DNA of 64,000 bases from Pseudomonas anatoliensis. Its GTDB lineage: Bacteria > Pseudomonadota > Gammaproteobacteria > Pseudomonadales > Pseudomonadaceae. Where the stretch lies: NCBI RefSeq assembly GCF_017976235.1, contig NZ_JACVHC010000002.1:372001-436000 (forward strand), written 5' to 3'. The notes under the pieces are model-generated. The model saw only the letters and a list, made by a program, of their open reading frames with translations, was not told where the DNA came from and made no database searches. This document shows, one piece after another, positions 1 through 10,350 of the stretch (positions are counted from its first letter, which is position 1; the number at the start of each line of letters is the position of its first letter). Both the position numbers and the translations under genes were made by a program.

Positions 1-673
1 GGCCGATGGCCGCTACTTCAGGTTCGGCGAGCAGGGCGCGTGCGAGTTTTTCTGCGTCGGCGGCCGGCACCGAAATTTCGAAACCGTCTTCACCGGTGTA
101 ACCGGAACGGCTGACGAAGCAATTCACGCCGAGCAGCTGCACGCGATTGAACTGCATGAAGGTCATCTTCGCCACTTCCGGAGCGAGACGCGCCAGTGCT
201 GTTACCGCCGCAGGACCTTGCAACGCGAGCAGTGCGCGCTCCTCGAACAGCGCCGTAATGGTGCACTGATCGCCAATGTGTTTTTGCAGATGCGCGAGAT
301 CCTGATCCTTGCACGCGGCGTTGACCACGAGGAACAGTTCGTCGTTGCCCAAGTTGGCAACCATCAGGTCATCGAGAATCCCGCCGTGCTCGTTGGTGAA
401 CATCGCGTAACGCTGCATGCCCACCGGCAGGTCGATGATGTCTACCGGCACCAGGGTTTCCAGGGCTTTGGCGGCATTCGCGCCGGTCAGGTGGATCTGG
501 CCCATGTGCGAGACATCGAACAACCCGGCCTGCTCGCGGGTGTGCTGGTGCTCTTTCATCACGCCGAGGGGGTATTGCACCGGCATGTCGTAGCCGGCGA
601 ACGGCACCATACGGGCGCCGAGTTCGATGTGCAGAGCGTGCAGCGGGGTTTTCGACAGTTGTTCGGTGGACAT
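1..673 (-). CDS. gcvT: Aminomethyltransferase, glycine cleavage T-protein (3' end outside window)
   Basis: This is the N-terminal part of the T-protein, which moves the methylene group from the lipoyl-bound intermediate on GcvH to tetrahydrofolate and releases ammonia. Translation from the ATG at 673 begins MSTEQLSKTPLHALHIELGA and continues through RMVPFAGYDMPVQY and GLFDVSHMGQI, the folate-binding start of the family. About 224 codons are present and the gene runs off the left edge. It is the last gene of the gcvH-gcvP-sdaA-gcvT row. A spacer of about 100 bp with a hairpin separates it from sdaA. In P. aeruginosa the equivalent gene is gcvT2 of the GcsR-controlled operon, so it probably belongs to that copy rather than a second housekeeping one. 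Confidence 0.95.
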   Translation of the reverse strand, partial: MSTEQLSKTPLHALHIELGARMVPFAGYDMPVQYPLGVMKEHQHTREQAGLFDVSHMGQIHLTGANAAKALETLVPVDIIDLPVGMQRYAMFTNEHGGILDDLMVANLGNDELFLVVNAACKDQDLAHLQKHIGDQCTITALFEERALLALQGPAAVTALARLAPEVAKMTFMQFNRVQLLGVNCFVSRSGYTGEDGFEISVPAADAEKLARALLAEPEVAAIG

Positions 674-740
674 GCGTGGCTCCTTGAATGGGTGGTTGGG
701 GATGGCGCTCAAGATCAAGGTCAAGAGCCCCTCACCCCAG

Positions 741-761
741 CCCTCTCCCGGAGGGAGAGGG
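741..761. repeat. Small perfect hairpin between sdaA and gcvT
   Basis: A 9-bp stem CCCTCTCCC/GGGAGAGGG encloses the loop GGA. It sits in the spacer between sdaA and gcvT and is preceded by CCCCTCACCCCAG. It resembles a dispersed Pseudomonas intergenic palindrome. There is no T-run, so it is not a convincing intrinsic terminator. Confidence 0.6.
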
Positions 762-775
762 AGTTAATTACGTGA

Positions 776-2152
<1,377 letters not shown>

Positions 2153-2212
2153 GAGTGGTTCTCCGGTTTCTTGTTATAGGAATTGGCGAAACATCAGGCT
2201 TGATGCATTTCC

Positions 2213-2298
2213 CTGTAGGAGCTGCCGAAGGCTGCGATCTTTTGATCCTGATCTTTAACAGAAGATCAAAAGATCGCAGCCTTCGGCAGCTCCTACAG
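2213..2298. repeat. REPIN-type inverted repeat, family A
   Basis: Two inverted copies of the element beginning CTGTAGGAGCTGCCGAAGGC and ending at GATCTTTTGAT face each other about a short loop. The repeat fills the gcvP-sdaA spacer, where P. aeruginosa has glyA2. It is the first of eleven family A elements in the window. Confidence 0.92.
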
Positions 2299-2355
2299 TT
2301 GGCTCAGGTGAACCAGGTGAATCGTTCGGGGCGGGTGAACCCGCCCCTCATTCGT

Positions 2356-5208
2356 TTAAGCGTAGCTTTCGATCGACGGGCAGGCGCAGACCAGGTTGCG
2401 GTCGCCGAACACGTTGTCGACGCGACCGACCGGTGGCCAGTATTTGCCTTCGATCAACGAGGCCACCGGGTACACGGCTTGCTCGCGGCTGTACGGGTGA
2501 GTCCACTCGCCGACCAGTTCCGCTGCAGTGTGCGGAGCGTTTTTCAACGGGTTGTCTTCCTTGTCCAGCGTGCCGTTTTCCACAGCGCGGATTTCTTCGC
2601 GGATGCGGATCATGGCGTCGCAGAAGCGGTCGAGTTCTTCCTTGGATTCGCTTTCGGTCGGCTCGATCATCAGCGTGCCGGCCACCGGGAACGACATGGT
2701 CGGAGCGTGGAAGCCGAAGTCGATCAGACGCTTGGCGACGTCATCAACGCTGATGCCGCTGCTGTCTTTGAGCGGACGCAGGTCGAGGATGCATTCGTGC
2801 GCCACCAGACCGTTGCTGCCGGTGTACAGCACTGGGTAGTGCTCTTCGAGGCGACGGGAAATGTAGTTGGCATTCAGAATCGCTAGTTGCGAAGCGCGCT
2901 TCAGACCCGCGCCGCCCATCATGCGGATGTACATCCAGGTGATCGGCAAAATGCTTGCGCTGCCGAACGGTGCCGCGCAGACCGCGCCTTCCTTGCGTTC
3001 CATGTGGCCGTGGCCTGGCAGGAACGGCGTCAGGTGCGATTTGACGCCGATCGGGCCGACGCCCGGGCCGCCACCGCCGTGGGGGATGCAGAAGGTTTTG
3101 TGCAGGTTCAGGTGCGACACGTCGCCGCCGAACTTGCCTGGTGCGCAGAGGCCGACCATCGCGTTCATGTTGGCGCCGTCGATGTACACCTGGCCGCCAT
3201 TGTCATGAATGATCCCGCAGATTTCGCGGATGCCTTCTTCGAACACGCCGTGGGTCGACGGGTAAGTGATCATCAGCGCGGCGAGGTGATCGCGGTGCTC
3301 GATGGCTTTGGCGCGCAGGTCTTCGATGTCGACGTTGCCACGAGCATCGCACGCGGTCACGACCACGCGCATACCGGCCATGTTGGCAGTAGCCGGGTTG
3401 GTGCCGTGGGCGGACGACGGGATCAGGCAGATGTCGCGACGGTCATCGCCACGGCTCTGGTGATAGGCGCGGATCGCCAGCAGACCTGCGTATTCACCTT
3501 GCGAACCGGCGTTCGGTTGCAGCGAGATTGAGTCATAACCGGTCGCGGCGCAGAGCATCGCTTCCAGTTCATCGGTCAGTTGCTGATAACCGGCACTTTG
3601 TGCGGCTGGTGCGAACGGGTGCAGGGCGCCGAACTCGGCCCAGGTCACCGGGATCATTTCGCTGGCGGCGTTGAGCTTCATGGTGCACGAGCCCAGCGGA
3701 ATCATGGTGCGATCCAGGGCCAGGTCCTTGTCTGCCAGTTTGCGCAGGTAGCGCATCAGCTCGGTTTCCGAGTGATAACGGTTGAACACCGGGTGGCTGA
3801 GAATCGGCGACTGGCGTACCAGCGCAGCAGGAATGGTGCTCTGCACGGTGGCGGCGAGGGCGGCGAAGTCCGGCAGGGTTTTGCCGTCGGCGAAGACGCT
3901 CCACAGGGTTTCGATATCAGCCTGAGCGGTGGTTTCGTCAACCGACAGACCCAGACGCTGGGCGTCAATGACACGCAGGTTGATCTGCTGGGCGTGAGCC
4001 TTGTCGTGCAGCGCAGCGGTTTGCGCGCCGGTAGCCACGGTCAGAGTGTCGAAGAAGCTTTCCTGCTCGACATTCAGACCCAGCGCAGTCAGGCCCTTGG
4101 CCAGAATCGCGGTCAGGTGATGGATGCGGTTGGCGATCTGGGTCAGGCCTTTCGGGCCGTGATACACGGCGTACATGCTGGCGATGTTGGCCAGCAGCAC
4201 TTGCGCGGTGCAGATGTTCGACGTGGCTTTCTCGCGGCGGATGTGTTGCTCGCGGGTCTGCATCGCCAGGCGCAGCGCTGGCTTGCCGAAACGGTCAACC
4301 GAAACGCCGACCAGACGGCCCGGCATGTCGCGCTTGAACGCATCTTTGGTGGAGAAGTAAGCCGCGTGCGGGCCACCAAAGCCCAGCGGCACGCCGAAGC
4401 GTTGTGCGGAACCGATCGCAACGTCAGCGCCGAACTCGCCCGGGGCGGTCAGCAGGGTCAGGGCCAGCAGGTCGGCGGCTACGGCAACCAAGGCGTTGGC
4501 GGCGTGGAAGCGCTCGGTCAGTTCGCGGTAGTCGAACACATCACCGTTGCTGGCCGGGTATTGCAGCAACGCGCCGAAGAATGGCGTTACATCGGTCAAT
4601 TCGCGCTCATCGCCCACGACCACTTCAATGCCCAGCGGCTCGGCACGGGTGCGCAGCACGTCGAGGGTTTGCGGGTGGCTGTGGATCGAGGCGAAGAATT
4701 GATGGCTGCCCTTGTTCTTGCTCAGGCGTTTGCAGAAGGTCATCGCTTCGGCAGCGGCGGTAGCTTCGTCGAGCAGGGAGGCGTTGGCGATCGGCAGGCC
4801 GGTGAGGTCGCTGATCAGGGTCTGGAAGTTCAGCAGCGCTTCGAGACGGCCCTGGGAAATTTCTGGCTGGTACGGGGTGTAAGCGGTGTACCAGGCCGGG
4901 TTTTCCAAAAGGTTGCGCAGGATCGGCGACGGCGTGTGGCAGTTGTAATAGCCCTGACCGATGTAGGTCTTGAACAGCTGATTCTTGCCGGCGATGCCCT
5001 TGATCATGGCCAGTGCATCGGCCTCGCTCAGGCCATCGTCCATGCCGAGCACGCTGGTGCCCTTGATGCTTTCCGGGATGACGCTGGCGCTCAGGGCTTC
5101 GAGCGAGTCGAAGCCGAGGCTGTTGAGCATGGCTTGCTCGTCACCGGCGCGCGGGCCGATGTGACGGGCGATGAATTCGTTGGCGGTGCCCAGGTTTACT
5201 TGTGTCAT
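2356..5208 (-). CDS. gcvP: Glycine dehydrogenase (decarboxylating), P-protein
   Basis: The P-protein is the PLP enzyme that decarboxylates glycine and transfers the aminomethyl group to the lipoyl arm of GcvH. It is a full-length homodimeric-type chain of 950 residues, with both halves of the fold in one polypeptide. The PLP-lysine segment is visible as [18 protein letters not shown], and the N-terminal half has the typical [20 protein letters not shown]. It starts 11 bp downstream of the gcvH stop, so the two are certainly co-transcribed. Transcription probably comes from the sigma54-type promoter upstream of gcvH. Confidence 0.98.
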   Translation of the reverse strand: MTQVNLGTANEFIARHIGPRAGDEQAMLNSLGFDSLEALSASVIPESIKGTSVLGMDDGLSEADALAMIKGIAGKNQLFKTYIGQGYYNCHTPSPILRNLLENPAWYTAYTPYQPEISQGRLEALLNFQTLISDLTGLPIANASLLDEATAAAEAMTFCKRLSKNKGSHQFFASIHSHPQTLDVLRTRAEPLGIEVVVGDERELTDVTPFFGALLQYPASNGDVFDYRELTERFHAANALVAVAADLLALTLLTAPGEFGADVAIGSAQRFGVPLGFGGPHAAYFSTKDAFKRDMPGRLVGVSVDRFGKPALRLAMQTREQHIRREKATSNICTAQVLLANIASMYAVYHGPKGLTQIANRIHHLTAILAKGLTALGLNVEQESFFDTLTVATGAQTAALHDKAHAQQINLRVIDAQRLGLSVDETTAQADIETLWSVFADGKTLPDFAALAATVQSTIPAALVRQSPILSHPVFNRYHSETELMRYLRKLADKDLALDRTMIPLGSCTMKLNAASEMIPVTWAEFGALHPFAPAAQSAGYQQLTDELEAMLCAATGYDSISLQPNAGSQGEYAGLLAIRAYHQSRGDDRRDICLIPSSAHGTNPATANMAGMRVVVTACDARGNVDIEDLRAKAIEHRDHLAALMITYPSTHGVFEEGIREICGIIHDNGGQVYIDGANMNAMVGLCAPGKFGGDVSHLNLHKTFCIPHGGGGPGVGPIGVKSHLTPFLPGHGHMERKEGAVCAAPFGSASILPITWMYIRMMGGAGLKRASQLAILNANYISRRLEEHYPVLYTGSNGLVAHECILDLRPLKDSSGISVDDVAKRLIDFGFHAPTMSFPVAGTLMIEPTESESKEELDRFCDAMIRIREEIRAVENGTLDKEDNPLKNAPHTAAELVGEWTHPYSREQAVYPVASLIEGKYWPPVGRVDNVFGDRNLVCACPSIESYA

Positions 5209-5219
5209 GTCGGCTCTCC

Positions 5220-5603
5220 TCAGGCTTCGGCTTGGGCTTTGATCAGACGGTCGTAAGCGTCTTGATCAAGCAGTTTGCCGACAGCGGCGGCGTCGCTTGG
5301 TTTGAAGCGGAAGAACCAGCCTTGGCCCAGTGGATCTTCGTTGACCAGCTCAGGGCTGTCTTCCAGCGCCGGGTTCACTTCCAGCACGTCACCGTCGAGG
5401 GGCATGTAAACGCCGCTCGCGGCTTTCACCGATTCCACGGTGGCGGCTTCGGCGCCTTTTTCGTAAGCCTGCAGTTCAGGCAGTTGCACGAACACCACGT
5501 CGCCCAGGGCGTTCTGCGCGAAAGCGGTGATGCCGACAGTAACGCTACCGTCAGCTTCGGCGCGCAGCCATTCGTGATCTTCAGTAAAACGCAACTCGCT
5601 CAT
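5220..5603 (-). CDS. gcvH: Glycine cleavage system H-protein
   Basis: This lipoyl carrier protein shuttles the aminomethyl group between GcvP, GcvT and the L-protein. Its 127 residues match the family length. The lipoylated lysine lies in the motif [12 protein letters not shown], with the surrounding hybrid-motif fold ([18 protein letters not shown] at the N-terminus). It is the first gene of the operon. The upstream 400 bp hold a sigma54-like promoter and three GcsR-type operators, so it is the main control point of the glycine-inducible unit. Confidence 0.97.
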   Translation of the reverse strand: MSELRFTEDHEWLRAEADGSVTVGITAFAQNALGDVVFVQLPELQAYEKGAEAATVESVKAASGVYMPLDGDVLEVNPALEDSPELVNEDPLGQGWFFRFKPSDAAAVGKLLDQDAYDRLIKAQAEA

Positions 5604-5686
5604 GGAAACTCCTCAGGGGCCAGACTCGTCTGGTGGACGCGGTGGAAGGCTTGGGCAGGGAAGCCCTTATTTATGAGGGGTTGATT

Positions 5687-5703
5687 AGCAAGATCGCGGC
5701 CAA
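5687..5703 (-). promoter_or_regulatory. Sigma54 (-24/-12) promoter for gcvH-gcvP-sdaA-gcvT
   Basis: On the minus strand the sequence TTGGCCGCGATCTTGCT has the invariant GG and GC separated by exactly 10 bases, as in the RpoN consensus TTGGCACG-N4-TTGCW. It lies about 85 bp upstream of the gcvH start. The GcsR-type sites lie further upstream in the same orientation, and the nearby gcsR encodes a sigma54 activator, which strengthens the call. Confidence 0.82.
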
Positions 5704-5766
5704 TGTAGATTTGTCGTTATAAAACAATGGCTTGTGGATTTTTTAAGTTAAGGCTGAGGGTGTGCG

Positions 5767-5784
5767 TGTAGCGAAATCGCTACA
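5767..5784. promoter_or_regulatory. GcsR-type operator, site 1
   Basis: TGTAGCG-AAAT-CGCTACA has perfect 7-bp inverted arms. It fits the 18-bp TGTAACG-N4-CGTTCCG pattern reported for GcsR in P. aeruginosa (from memory). It lies about 65 bp upstream of the sigma54 promoter. Confidence 0.75.
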
Positions 5785-5847
5785 GCGTGGGGCAGGGAAA
5801 AAAGCTGAACGGGATCAAAGCCTTGCACGGCGGTGACTGGAGGAGGG

Positions 5848-5865
5848 TGTAGCGATATCGTTCCG
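5848..5865. promoter_or_regulatory. GcsR-type operator, site 2
   Basis: TGTAGCG-ATAT-CGTTCCG. The right arm is identical to the remembered GcsR consensus and the left arm differs by one base. It is separated by a single base from site 3, giving a tandem pair. Confidence 0.78.
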
Positions 5866-5866
5866 C

Positions 5867-5884
5867 TGTAGCGCTTTCAGTACA
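5867..5884. promoter_or_regulatory. GcsR-type operator, site 3
   Basis: TGTAGCG-CTTT-CAGTACA. The left arm is identical to sites 1 and 2 and the right arm is degenerate. The repeat period between sites 2 and 3 is 19 bp, close to two helical turns, so two activator units could bind on one face. Confidence 0.68.
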
Positions 5885-5917
5885 GGTGGAGGTCGCTTTT
5901 AAAGCAGATAGGCCTAG

Positions 5918-6005
5918 TGTAGGAGCTGCCGAAGGCTGCGATCTTTTGGCTGTGTTTTTTTGCAACATCAAGATCAAAAGATCGCAGCCTTCGGCAGCTC
6001 CTACA
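5918..6005. repeat. REPIN-type inverted repeat, family A
   Basis: Inverted arms TGTAGGAGCTGCCGAAGGCT and its complement enclose a loop of about 30 bp. It lies immediately downstream of the gcsR stop codon and upstream of the GcsR operators, between a regulator gene and its target promoter. Confidence 0.92.
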
Positions 6006-6020
6006 GGGGATTTGGGTGAG

Positions 6021-7529
6021 TCAGGGTTTATTTGGGATGCCGTATTTGCGCAAACGATGGGCGATGGCGGTGTGCGAGGTTTGCAGGCGGCTGGCCAGTT
6101 GGCGGGTCGAGGGGTAGCTGGCGTAGAGTTTTTCCAGCAGCGATTTCTCGAAGCCTTCGACCGCTTGTTCAAGGCTGTCAACGTCGCTGTCGGCCTGACG
6201 CGCAACGGAAGTGCCGGCAATGTCGAGGTCGCCAATGTCCACCAGACTGCTTTCGCAAATCGCAGCGGCGCGGAAGATCACGTTCTGCAATTGGCGCACG
6301 TTGCCCGGCCAGCGATTACCGAGCAGTGCCGGGTAAGTACCGGGTGCGAGACGGCAGACCGGGCGCTGAATCTGCGCACAGGCCTGCTGCATGAAATAAC
6401 GCGCCAGCAACAGAATGTCCTGACCGCGTTCGCGCAGCGGCGGCACCTCGACATTGAGCACATTGAGGCGATAGAACAGGTCTTCGCGAAACGAACCTTC
6501 GCTGACCATTTTTTCCAGGTCGCGGTGAGTTGCGCTGAGGATCCGCACGTTGACCTTCACCTCACGATCACCGCCGACCCGACGGAAGCTGCCGTCGTTG
6601 AGAAAACGCAGCAGCTTGGCCTGCAAGTACGGTGACATCTCGCCGATCTCGTCGAGAAACACCGTGCCTTGGTTGGCCAGTTCCATCAGCCCCGGTTTGC
6701 CGCCACGCGCCGCGCCAGTGAAGGCGCCGGGGGCGTAGCCGAACAGTTCGCTCTCGGCAAGGTTCTCCGGCAGCGCTGCGCAGTTCAATGCCAGGAACGG
6801 CGCACTGTGCCGCGCACTGATCGCGTGGCAGGCACGGGCGACCAGTTCTTTACCGGTGCCGGTTTCGCCTTGAATCAGTAGGGGCGCATCAAGGGCGGCC
6901 ACACGCTGCGCACGGGCCTTGAGGGTGCGGATCGCCGGGGATTCGCCGAGCAGCGCATCGAAACCTTCAGCGTGGTCGTGGTGCAACGCCGAGAGCTGTT
7001 CGCCGATGCGGTTCGGTTGATACAGCGTGAGCAGGGCGCCAGCGTCGGTGATCGGCGTAGCGTCGAGCAATAGCGTCTGGCCGTTGACGGTGATCTCGCG
7101 CAACGGCAGGCGAAAACCGTGTTCGAGCAGGGTTTCCAGCAGGCCGGGATCGTTGAACAGCTCAGAGACGCCTTCGCCCGCCGGCTCACGCCCGTACAAC
7201 GCGATCAATGCCGGGTTGGCCAGCAGCACTTTGCCCGCACTGTCGAGGGCCAGCACCGGGTCGGTCATCGCCGCGAGCAACGCATCGAGTTGCAAGTGCC
7301 GACGCTGGCCGGGGAGGATGTCGACCACCGTTACCGCTTCCACGCCGAGCACGCGAAACAGTGCATCTTTGAGTTCTTCGAGTACTTGCGGGCTCAGGGT
7401 CGGGGCGTCGATGTAGACGTTCGGGGGGATCATCTCCACGGCATCCAGATTAAGGTTGCGCCCACCGAGAATGGCCAGGACTTCCTGGGTGATGCCGACG
7501 CGGTCGATGAAGCTGACGTGGATACGCAT
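6021..7529 (-). CDS. gcsR: TyrR-like sigma54-dependent glycine-responsive activator
   Basis: This 502-residue enhancer-binding protein has the TyrR layout. There is an N-terminal ACT-like domain (1-75, MRIHVSFIDRVGITQEVLAI), a PAS-like domain (about 80-190), and a sigma54-interacting AAA+ domain with Walker A GETGTGKE (221-228), GAFTGA (268-273) and Walker B VFLDEIGE (290-297). A C-terminal helix-turn-helix follows (about 455-500, TRQLASRLQTSHTAIAHRLR). An intact GAFTGA loop means it should contact sigma54, unlike E. coli TyrR. It lies directly upstream of gcvH in the same direction, as GcsR does in P. aeruginosa (PA2449). Its role is inferred as glycine-triggered activation of the gcv operon. 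Confidence 0.9.
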   Translation of the reverse strand: MRIHVSFIDRVGITQEVLAILGGRNLNLDAVEMIPPNVYIDAPTLSPQVLEELKDALFRVLGVEAVTVVDILPGQRRHLQLDALLAAMTDPVLALDSAGKVLLANPALIALYGREPAGEGVSELFNDPGLLETLLEHGFRLPLREITVNGQTLLLDATPITDAGALLTLYQPNRIGEQLSALHHDHAEGFDALLGESPAIRTLKARAQRVAALDAPLLIQGETGTGKELVARACHAISARHSAPFLALNCAALPENLAESELFGYAPGAFTGAARGGKPGLMELANQGTVFLDEIGEMSPYLQAKLLRFLNDGSFRRVGGDREVKVNVRILSATHRDLEKMVSEGSFREDLFYRLNVLNVEVPPLRERGQDILLLARYFMQQACAQIQRPVCRLAPGTYPALLGNRWPGNVRQLQNVIFRAAAICESSLVDIGDLDIAGTSVARQADSDVDSLEQAVEGFEKSLLEKLYASYPSTRQLASRLQTSHTAIAHRLRKYGIPNKP

Positions 7530-7629
7530 GGGGGCGGTTCAGTGTTCTGCAGTGCGGAGGGGGGCAAGTATGCCTTGGGGCGAGGGCAGAGGTGAAATCC
7601 GGTGCAGGATTTCAGGCCGACATCGAACC

Positions 7630-7721
7630 CTGTAGGAGTGAGCCTGCTCGCGATGACGGTGAGTCTGACGACATAAATGTTGAATGACAGACCGCTATCG
7701 CGAGCAGGCTCACTCCTACAG
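7630..7721. repeat. REPIN-type inverted repeat, family D
   Basis: Inverted arms CTGTAGGAGTGAGCCTGCTC plus GCGAT and the complement enclose a loop of about 35 bp. It lies between the gcsR start and the end of the DUF5064-type gene. Family D has two full copies in the window. Confidence 0.9.
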
Positions 7722-7738
7722 GAGGTGTCGTGTTCTGA

Positions 7739-8101
7739 TTATTCGAAGTGCTCGAGGTTAACCGGATCGCCGGATTTCATATCCAGCTGCTTGCGGATGT
7801 CTTCGAACATCATGTCGTAATGCTTGTGAACCGAGCCAATCTGGCTGTGAGTCTTTGGAATGCCGTACTTCTCAGCGATTTTCGTCACGTTGTTGGCAAA
7901 GTTGTAGGCCTCCTCCTTGGGCAGGAAGAATGTCTCTTTCATATCCTTGCCCTGAAGGTTGCCATGCATCGTGAACTGGATGCCCTTGCCCTTTTGAGGA
8001 TCGGTGAACAATTCGTAGTCGAGGTGCACGTTGTAACTGACGTCGTCCGGGGTCAACGCGTGCCGCTCAATGTGCAAATGACCAGGTTCAAACTGGGCCA
8101 T
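7739..8101 (-). CDS. Small conserved protein, DUF5064-type
   Basis: This is a 120-residue soluble acidic/basic mixed protein starting MAQFEPGHLHIERHALTPDD and ending in VNLEHFE. There is no signal peptide or membrane segment. I associate it with the Pseudomonas DUF5064 family, whose function is not known to me. It follows arcC by 62 bp on the same strand with an AAGGAGA ribosome site before the ATG, so it is probably the last gene of the arc operon. A role in anaerobic or arginine fermentation is therefore possible but unproven. Confidence 0.7.
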   Translation of the reverse strand: MAQFEPGHLHIERHALTPDDVSYNVHLDYELFTDPQKGKGIQFTMHGNLQGKDMKETFFLPKEEAYNFANNVTKIAEKYGIPKTHSQIGSVHKHYDMMFEDIRKQLDMKSGDPVNLEHFE

Positions 8102-8163
8102 GGATTTCTCCTTTCAAGGCATGGGAGAAGGGCAGACCCTGGGCCTGCCCCCGGCGTTTCTGA

Positions 8164-9093
8164 TTATCGATAGGTGATACCGGGTTTCGCCGTGCTGATC
8201 CGCGTACCGGCGGTGCCCTGGACAATCGCTTCGATGTCCGCCAGCGAACCGATCACCGCGACCTTGCCAGTATGGCGCGCGAATTCGCAGGCTGCCTGAA
8301 CCTTTGGTCCCATGGAGCCCGCGGCGAAGCCCAGGCGTTCGAGTTCGTCCGGATGAGCCTCGGCGATGGCTTTCTGTGTCGGCTTGCCGTAGTCGATGAA
8401 CGCGGCGTTGACGTCAGTGGCAATCACCAGCAAATCCGCCTCAAGCTGTTCTGCCAGCAGCGACGAGCACAGATCCTTGTCGATCACCGCCTCGATGCCC
8501 TTGAGGTTGCGATTTTCGTCGTACATGGTCGGAATCCCGCCGCCACCGGCGCAGATGACGATGCTGCCCTTGTCCAGCAGCCACTTGATCGGACGGATTT
8601 CGAAGATGCGTTTTGGCCGTGGACTGGCCACCACACGACGGAATTTGTCGCCGTCGGGGGCAATGGCCCAGCCTTTTTCGGCGGCGAGTTTTTCTGCTTC
8701 GGCTTTCTCGTAGACCGGGCCGATCGGTTTGGTCGGGTTCTTGAAGGCCGGGTCATTGGCGTCGACTTCAACCTGGGTGAGCAGGGTGGCGAACGGCACT
8801 TCGAAGTCCAGCAGGTTGCCCAGTTCCTGCTCGATGATGTAGCCGATCATGCCTTCGGTTTCGGCACCGAGCACGTCCAGCGGGTAAGGGGTGACGGAGG
8901 TATAGGCCGCCGCTTGCAGCGACAGCAGGCCGACTTGCGGGCCATTGCCGTGGGCGATGACCAGTTGGTTGCCGGGATAGATTTTGGCGATTTGCTCGGT
9001 GGCGATGCGGATGTTGGCGCGCTGGTTGTCAGCGGTCATCGGCTCACCACGGCGGAGCAGGGCGTTACCGCCCAACGCTACGACGATACGCAT
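8164..9093 (-). CDS. arcC: Carbamate kinase
   Basis: This is the last step of the arginine deiminase pathway: carbamoyl phosphate plus ADP gives ATP, CO2 and ammonia. The 309 residues have the amino-acid-kinase fold start [18 protein letters not shown], the mid-chain GGGGIPTM, and a C-terminal [13 protein letters not shown], all typical of ArcC. It is the fourth catalytic or transport gene of the arcDABC operon. A family A REPIN lies in the 177-bp spacer to arcB, which could alter message stability between the two. Confidence 0.97.
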   Translation of the reverse strand: MRIVVALGGNALLRRGEPMTADNQRANIRIATEQIAKIYPGNQLVIAHGNGPQVGLLSLQAAAYTSVTPYPLDVLGAETEGMIGYIIEQELGNLLDFEVPFATLLTQVEVDANDPAFKNPTKPIGPVYEKAEAEKLAAEKGWAIAPDGDKFRRVVASPRPKRIFEIRPIKWLLDKGSIVICAGGGGIPTMYDENRNLKGIEAVIDKDLCSSLLAEQLEADLLVIATDVNAAFIDYGKPTQKAIAEAHPDELERLGFAAGSMGPKVQAACEFARHTGKVAVIGSLADIEAIVQGTAGTRISTAKPGITYR

Positions 9094-9121
9094 GGTGCAA
9101 TCCTTTCTGAATTCGATAACC

Positions 9122-9209
9122 CTGTAGGAGCTGCCGAAGGCTGCGATCTTTTGATCTTGATTTCAAAAAACAAAGATCAAAAGATCGCAGCCTTCGGCAA
9201 CTCCTACAG
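9122..9209. repeat. REPIN-type inverted repeat, family A
   Basis: CTGTAGGAGCTGCCGAAGGC and its inverted partner, which has one mismatch (TTCGGCAACTCC), enclose a loop of about 25 bp. It lies between arcB and arcC, inside the operon. Confidence 0.92.
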
Positions 9210-9270
9210 GTCAGTGATCAATCAAAATGATCAGCCATGACAGGTCAGTGGTTGATCAAGCGATCAACCG

Positions 9271-10281
9271 TTAAATATCCGCCAACGCCGACACGATAAT
9301 CGCCTTGATCGTGTGCATGCGGTTTTCCGCTTGCTCGAAGGCGATGTTGGCCGGGGATTCGAAGACGTCTTCCGTTACTTCGACGCCATTGGCCAGGTGT
9401 GGATAGCGCGCAGCGATATCTTTGCCGACCTTGGTGTCGCTGTTGTGGAACGCCGGCAGGCAGTGCATGAATTTCACCCGTGGATTACCGGAGGCTTTCA
9501 TCATCTGCGTGTTGACCTGGTACGGCAGCAGTTGCTCGATGCGCTCGTCCCACGCTTCCACCGGTTCACCCATCGACACCCAGATGTCGGTGTGGATGAA
9601 GTCGACACCCTTGACCGCTTCTTTCGGGTCTTCGGTGATGGTGATGCGCGCGCCGCTTTCTTCCGCGAACTCTTTGCACTGAGCGATGAAGTCAGCGTGT
9701 GGCCACAGGGCTTTCGGCGCAGCGATACGCACGTCCATGCCGAGTTTGGCGCCGATCATCAGCAGCGAGTTGCCCATGTTGTAGCGGGCGTCGCCGAGGT
9801 AGGCGTAGCTGATGTCATGCATCGGCTTGTCGCTGTGTTCGCGCATGGTCAGCACGTCGGCAATCATTTGCGTCGGGTGGAATTCAGCGGTCAGGCCGTT
9901 GAACACCGGCACGCCGGCGTACTTGGCCAGCTCTTCGACGATTTCCTGTTCAAAGCCACGGTACTCGATGGCGTCGAACATCCGGCCGAGGACGCGGGCG
10001 GTGTCTTTCATGCTTTCTTTGTGGCCGATCTGGGACGACACCGGGTCGATGTAGGTGACGTGAGCACCCTGATCGTGGGCTGCGACTTCGAACGCGCAAC
10101 GGGTGCGGGTCGAGGTTTTTTCGAAGATCAGCGCGATGTTCTTGCCTTGCAGGTGTGGACGCTCGGTGCCGGTGTACTTGGCGCGTTTGAGGTCGCGGGA
10201 CAGGTCGATCAGGTAATTCAGTTCGCGAGTGGTGTGGTGCATCAAACTCAGCAAACTGCGGTTGCGCATATTAAAAGCCAT
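9271..10281 (-). CDS. arcB: Catabolic ornithine carbamoyltransferase
   Basis: In the deiminase pathway this enzyme runs in the catabolic direction, splitting citrulline with phosphate into ornithine and carbamoyl phosphate. At 336 residues it has the length of the P. aeruginosa catabolic enzyme. The carbamoyl-phosphate motif [12 protein letters not shown] and the ornithine/catalytic motif MHCLPAFHN are both intact. It lies 69 bp downstream of arcA in the operon. Confidence 0.97.
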   Translation of the reverse strand: MAFNMRNRSLLSLMHHTTRELNYLIDLSRDLKRAKYTGTERPHLQGKNIALIFEKTSTRTRCAFEVAAHDQGAHVTYIDPVSSQIGHKESMKDTARVLGRMFDAIEYRGFEQEIVEELAKYAGVPVFNGLTAEFHPTQMIADVLTMREHSDKPMHDISYAYLGDARYNMGNSLLMIGAKLGMDVRIAAPKALWPHADFIAQCKEFAEESGARITITEDPKEAVKGVDFIHTDIWVSMGEPVEAWDERIEQLLPYQVNTQMMKASGNPRVKFMHCLPAFHNSDTKVGKDIAARYPHLANGVEVTEDVFESPANIAFEQAENRMHTIKAIIVSALADI

Positions 10282-10350
10282 GATGGATCTCCTTCGGTAT
10301 CGGTTATCCCCCTGGCCGCACGCTGTAAGTGCAGGCCAGGGCTCAGAGGT

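Noticed and set aside
3580..5256. A 558-codon open frame on the plus strand opposite gcvP
   Set aside because: It is the shadow of a long GC-rich gene. The protein has no family motifs, is rich in His/Gln/Val/Gly, and gcvP on the other strand is certain.
5604..6020. Glycine riboswitch upstream of gcvH
   Set aside because: I could not find tandem aptamer-like conserved cores. The region is accounted for by the sigma54 promoter, the GcsR-type sites and a REPIN.
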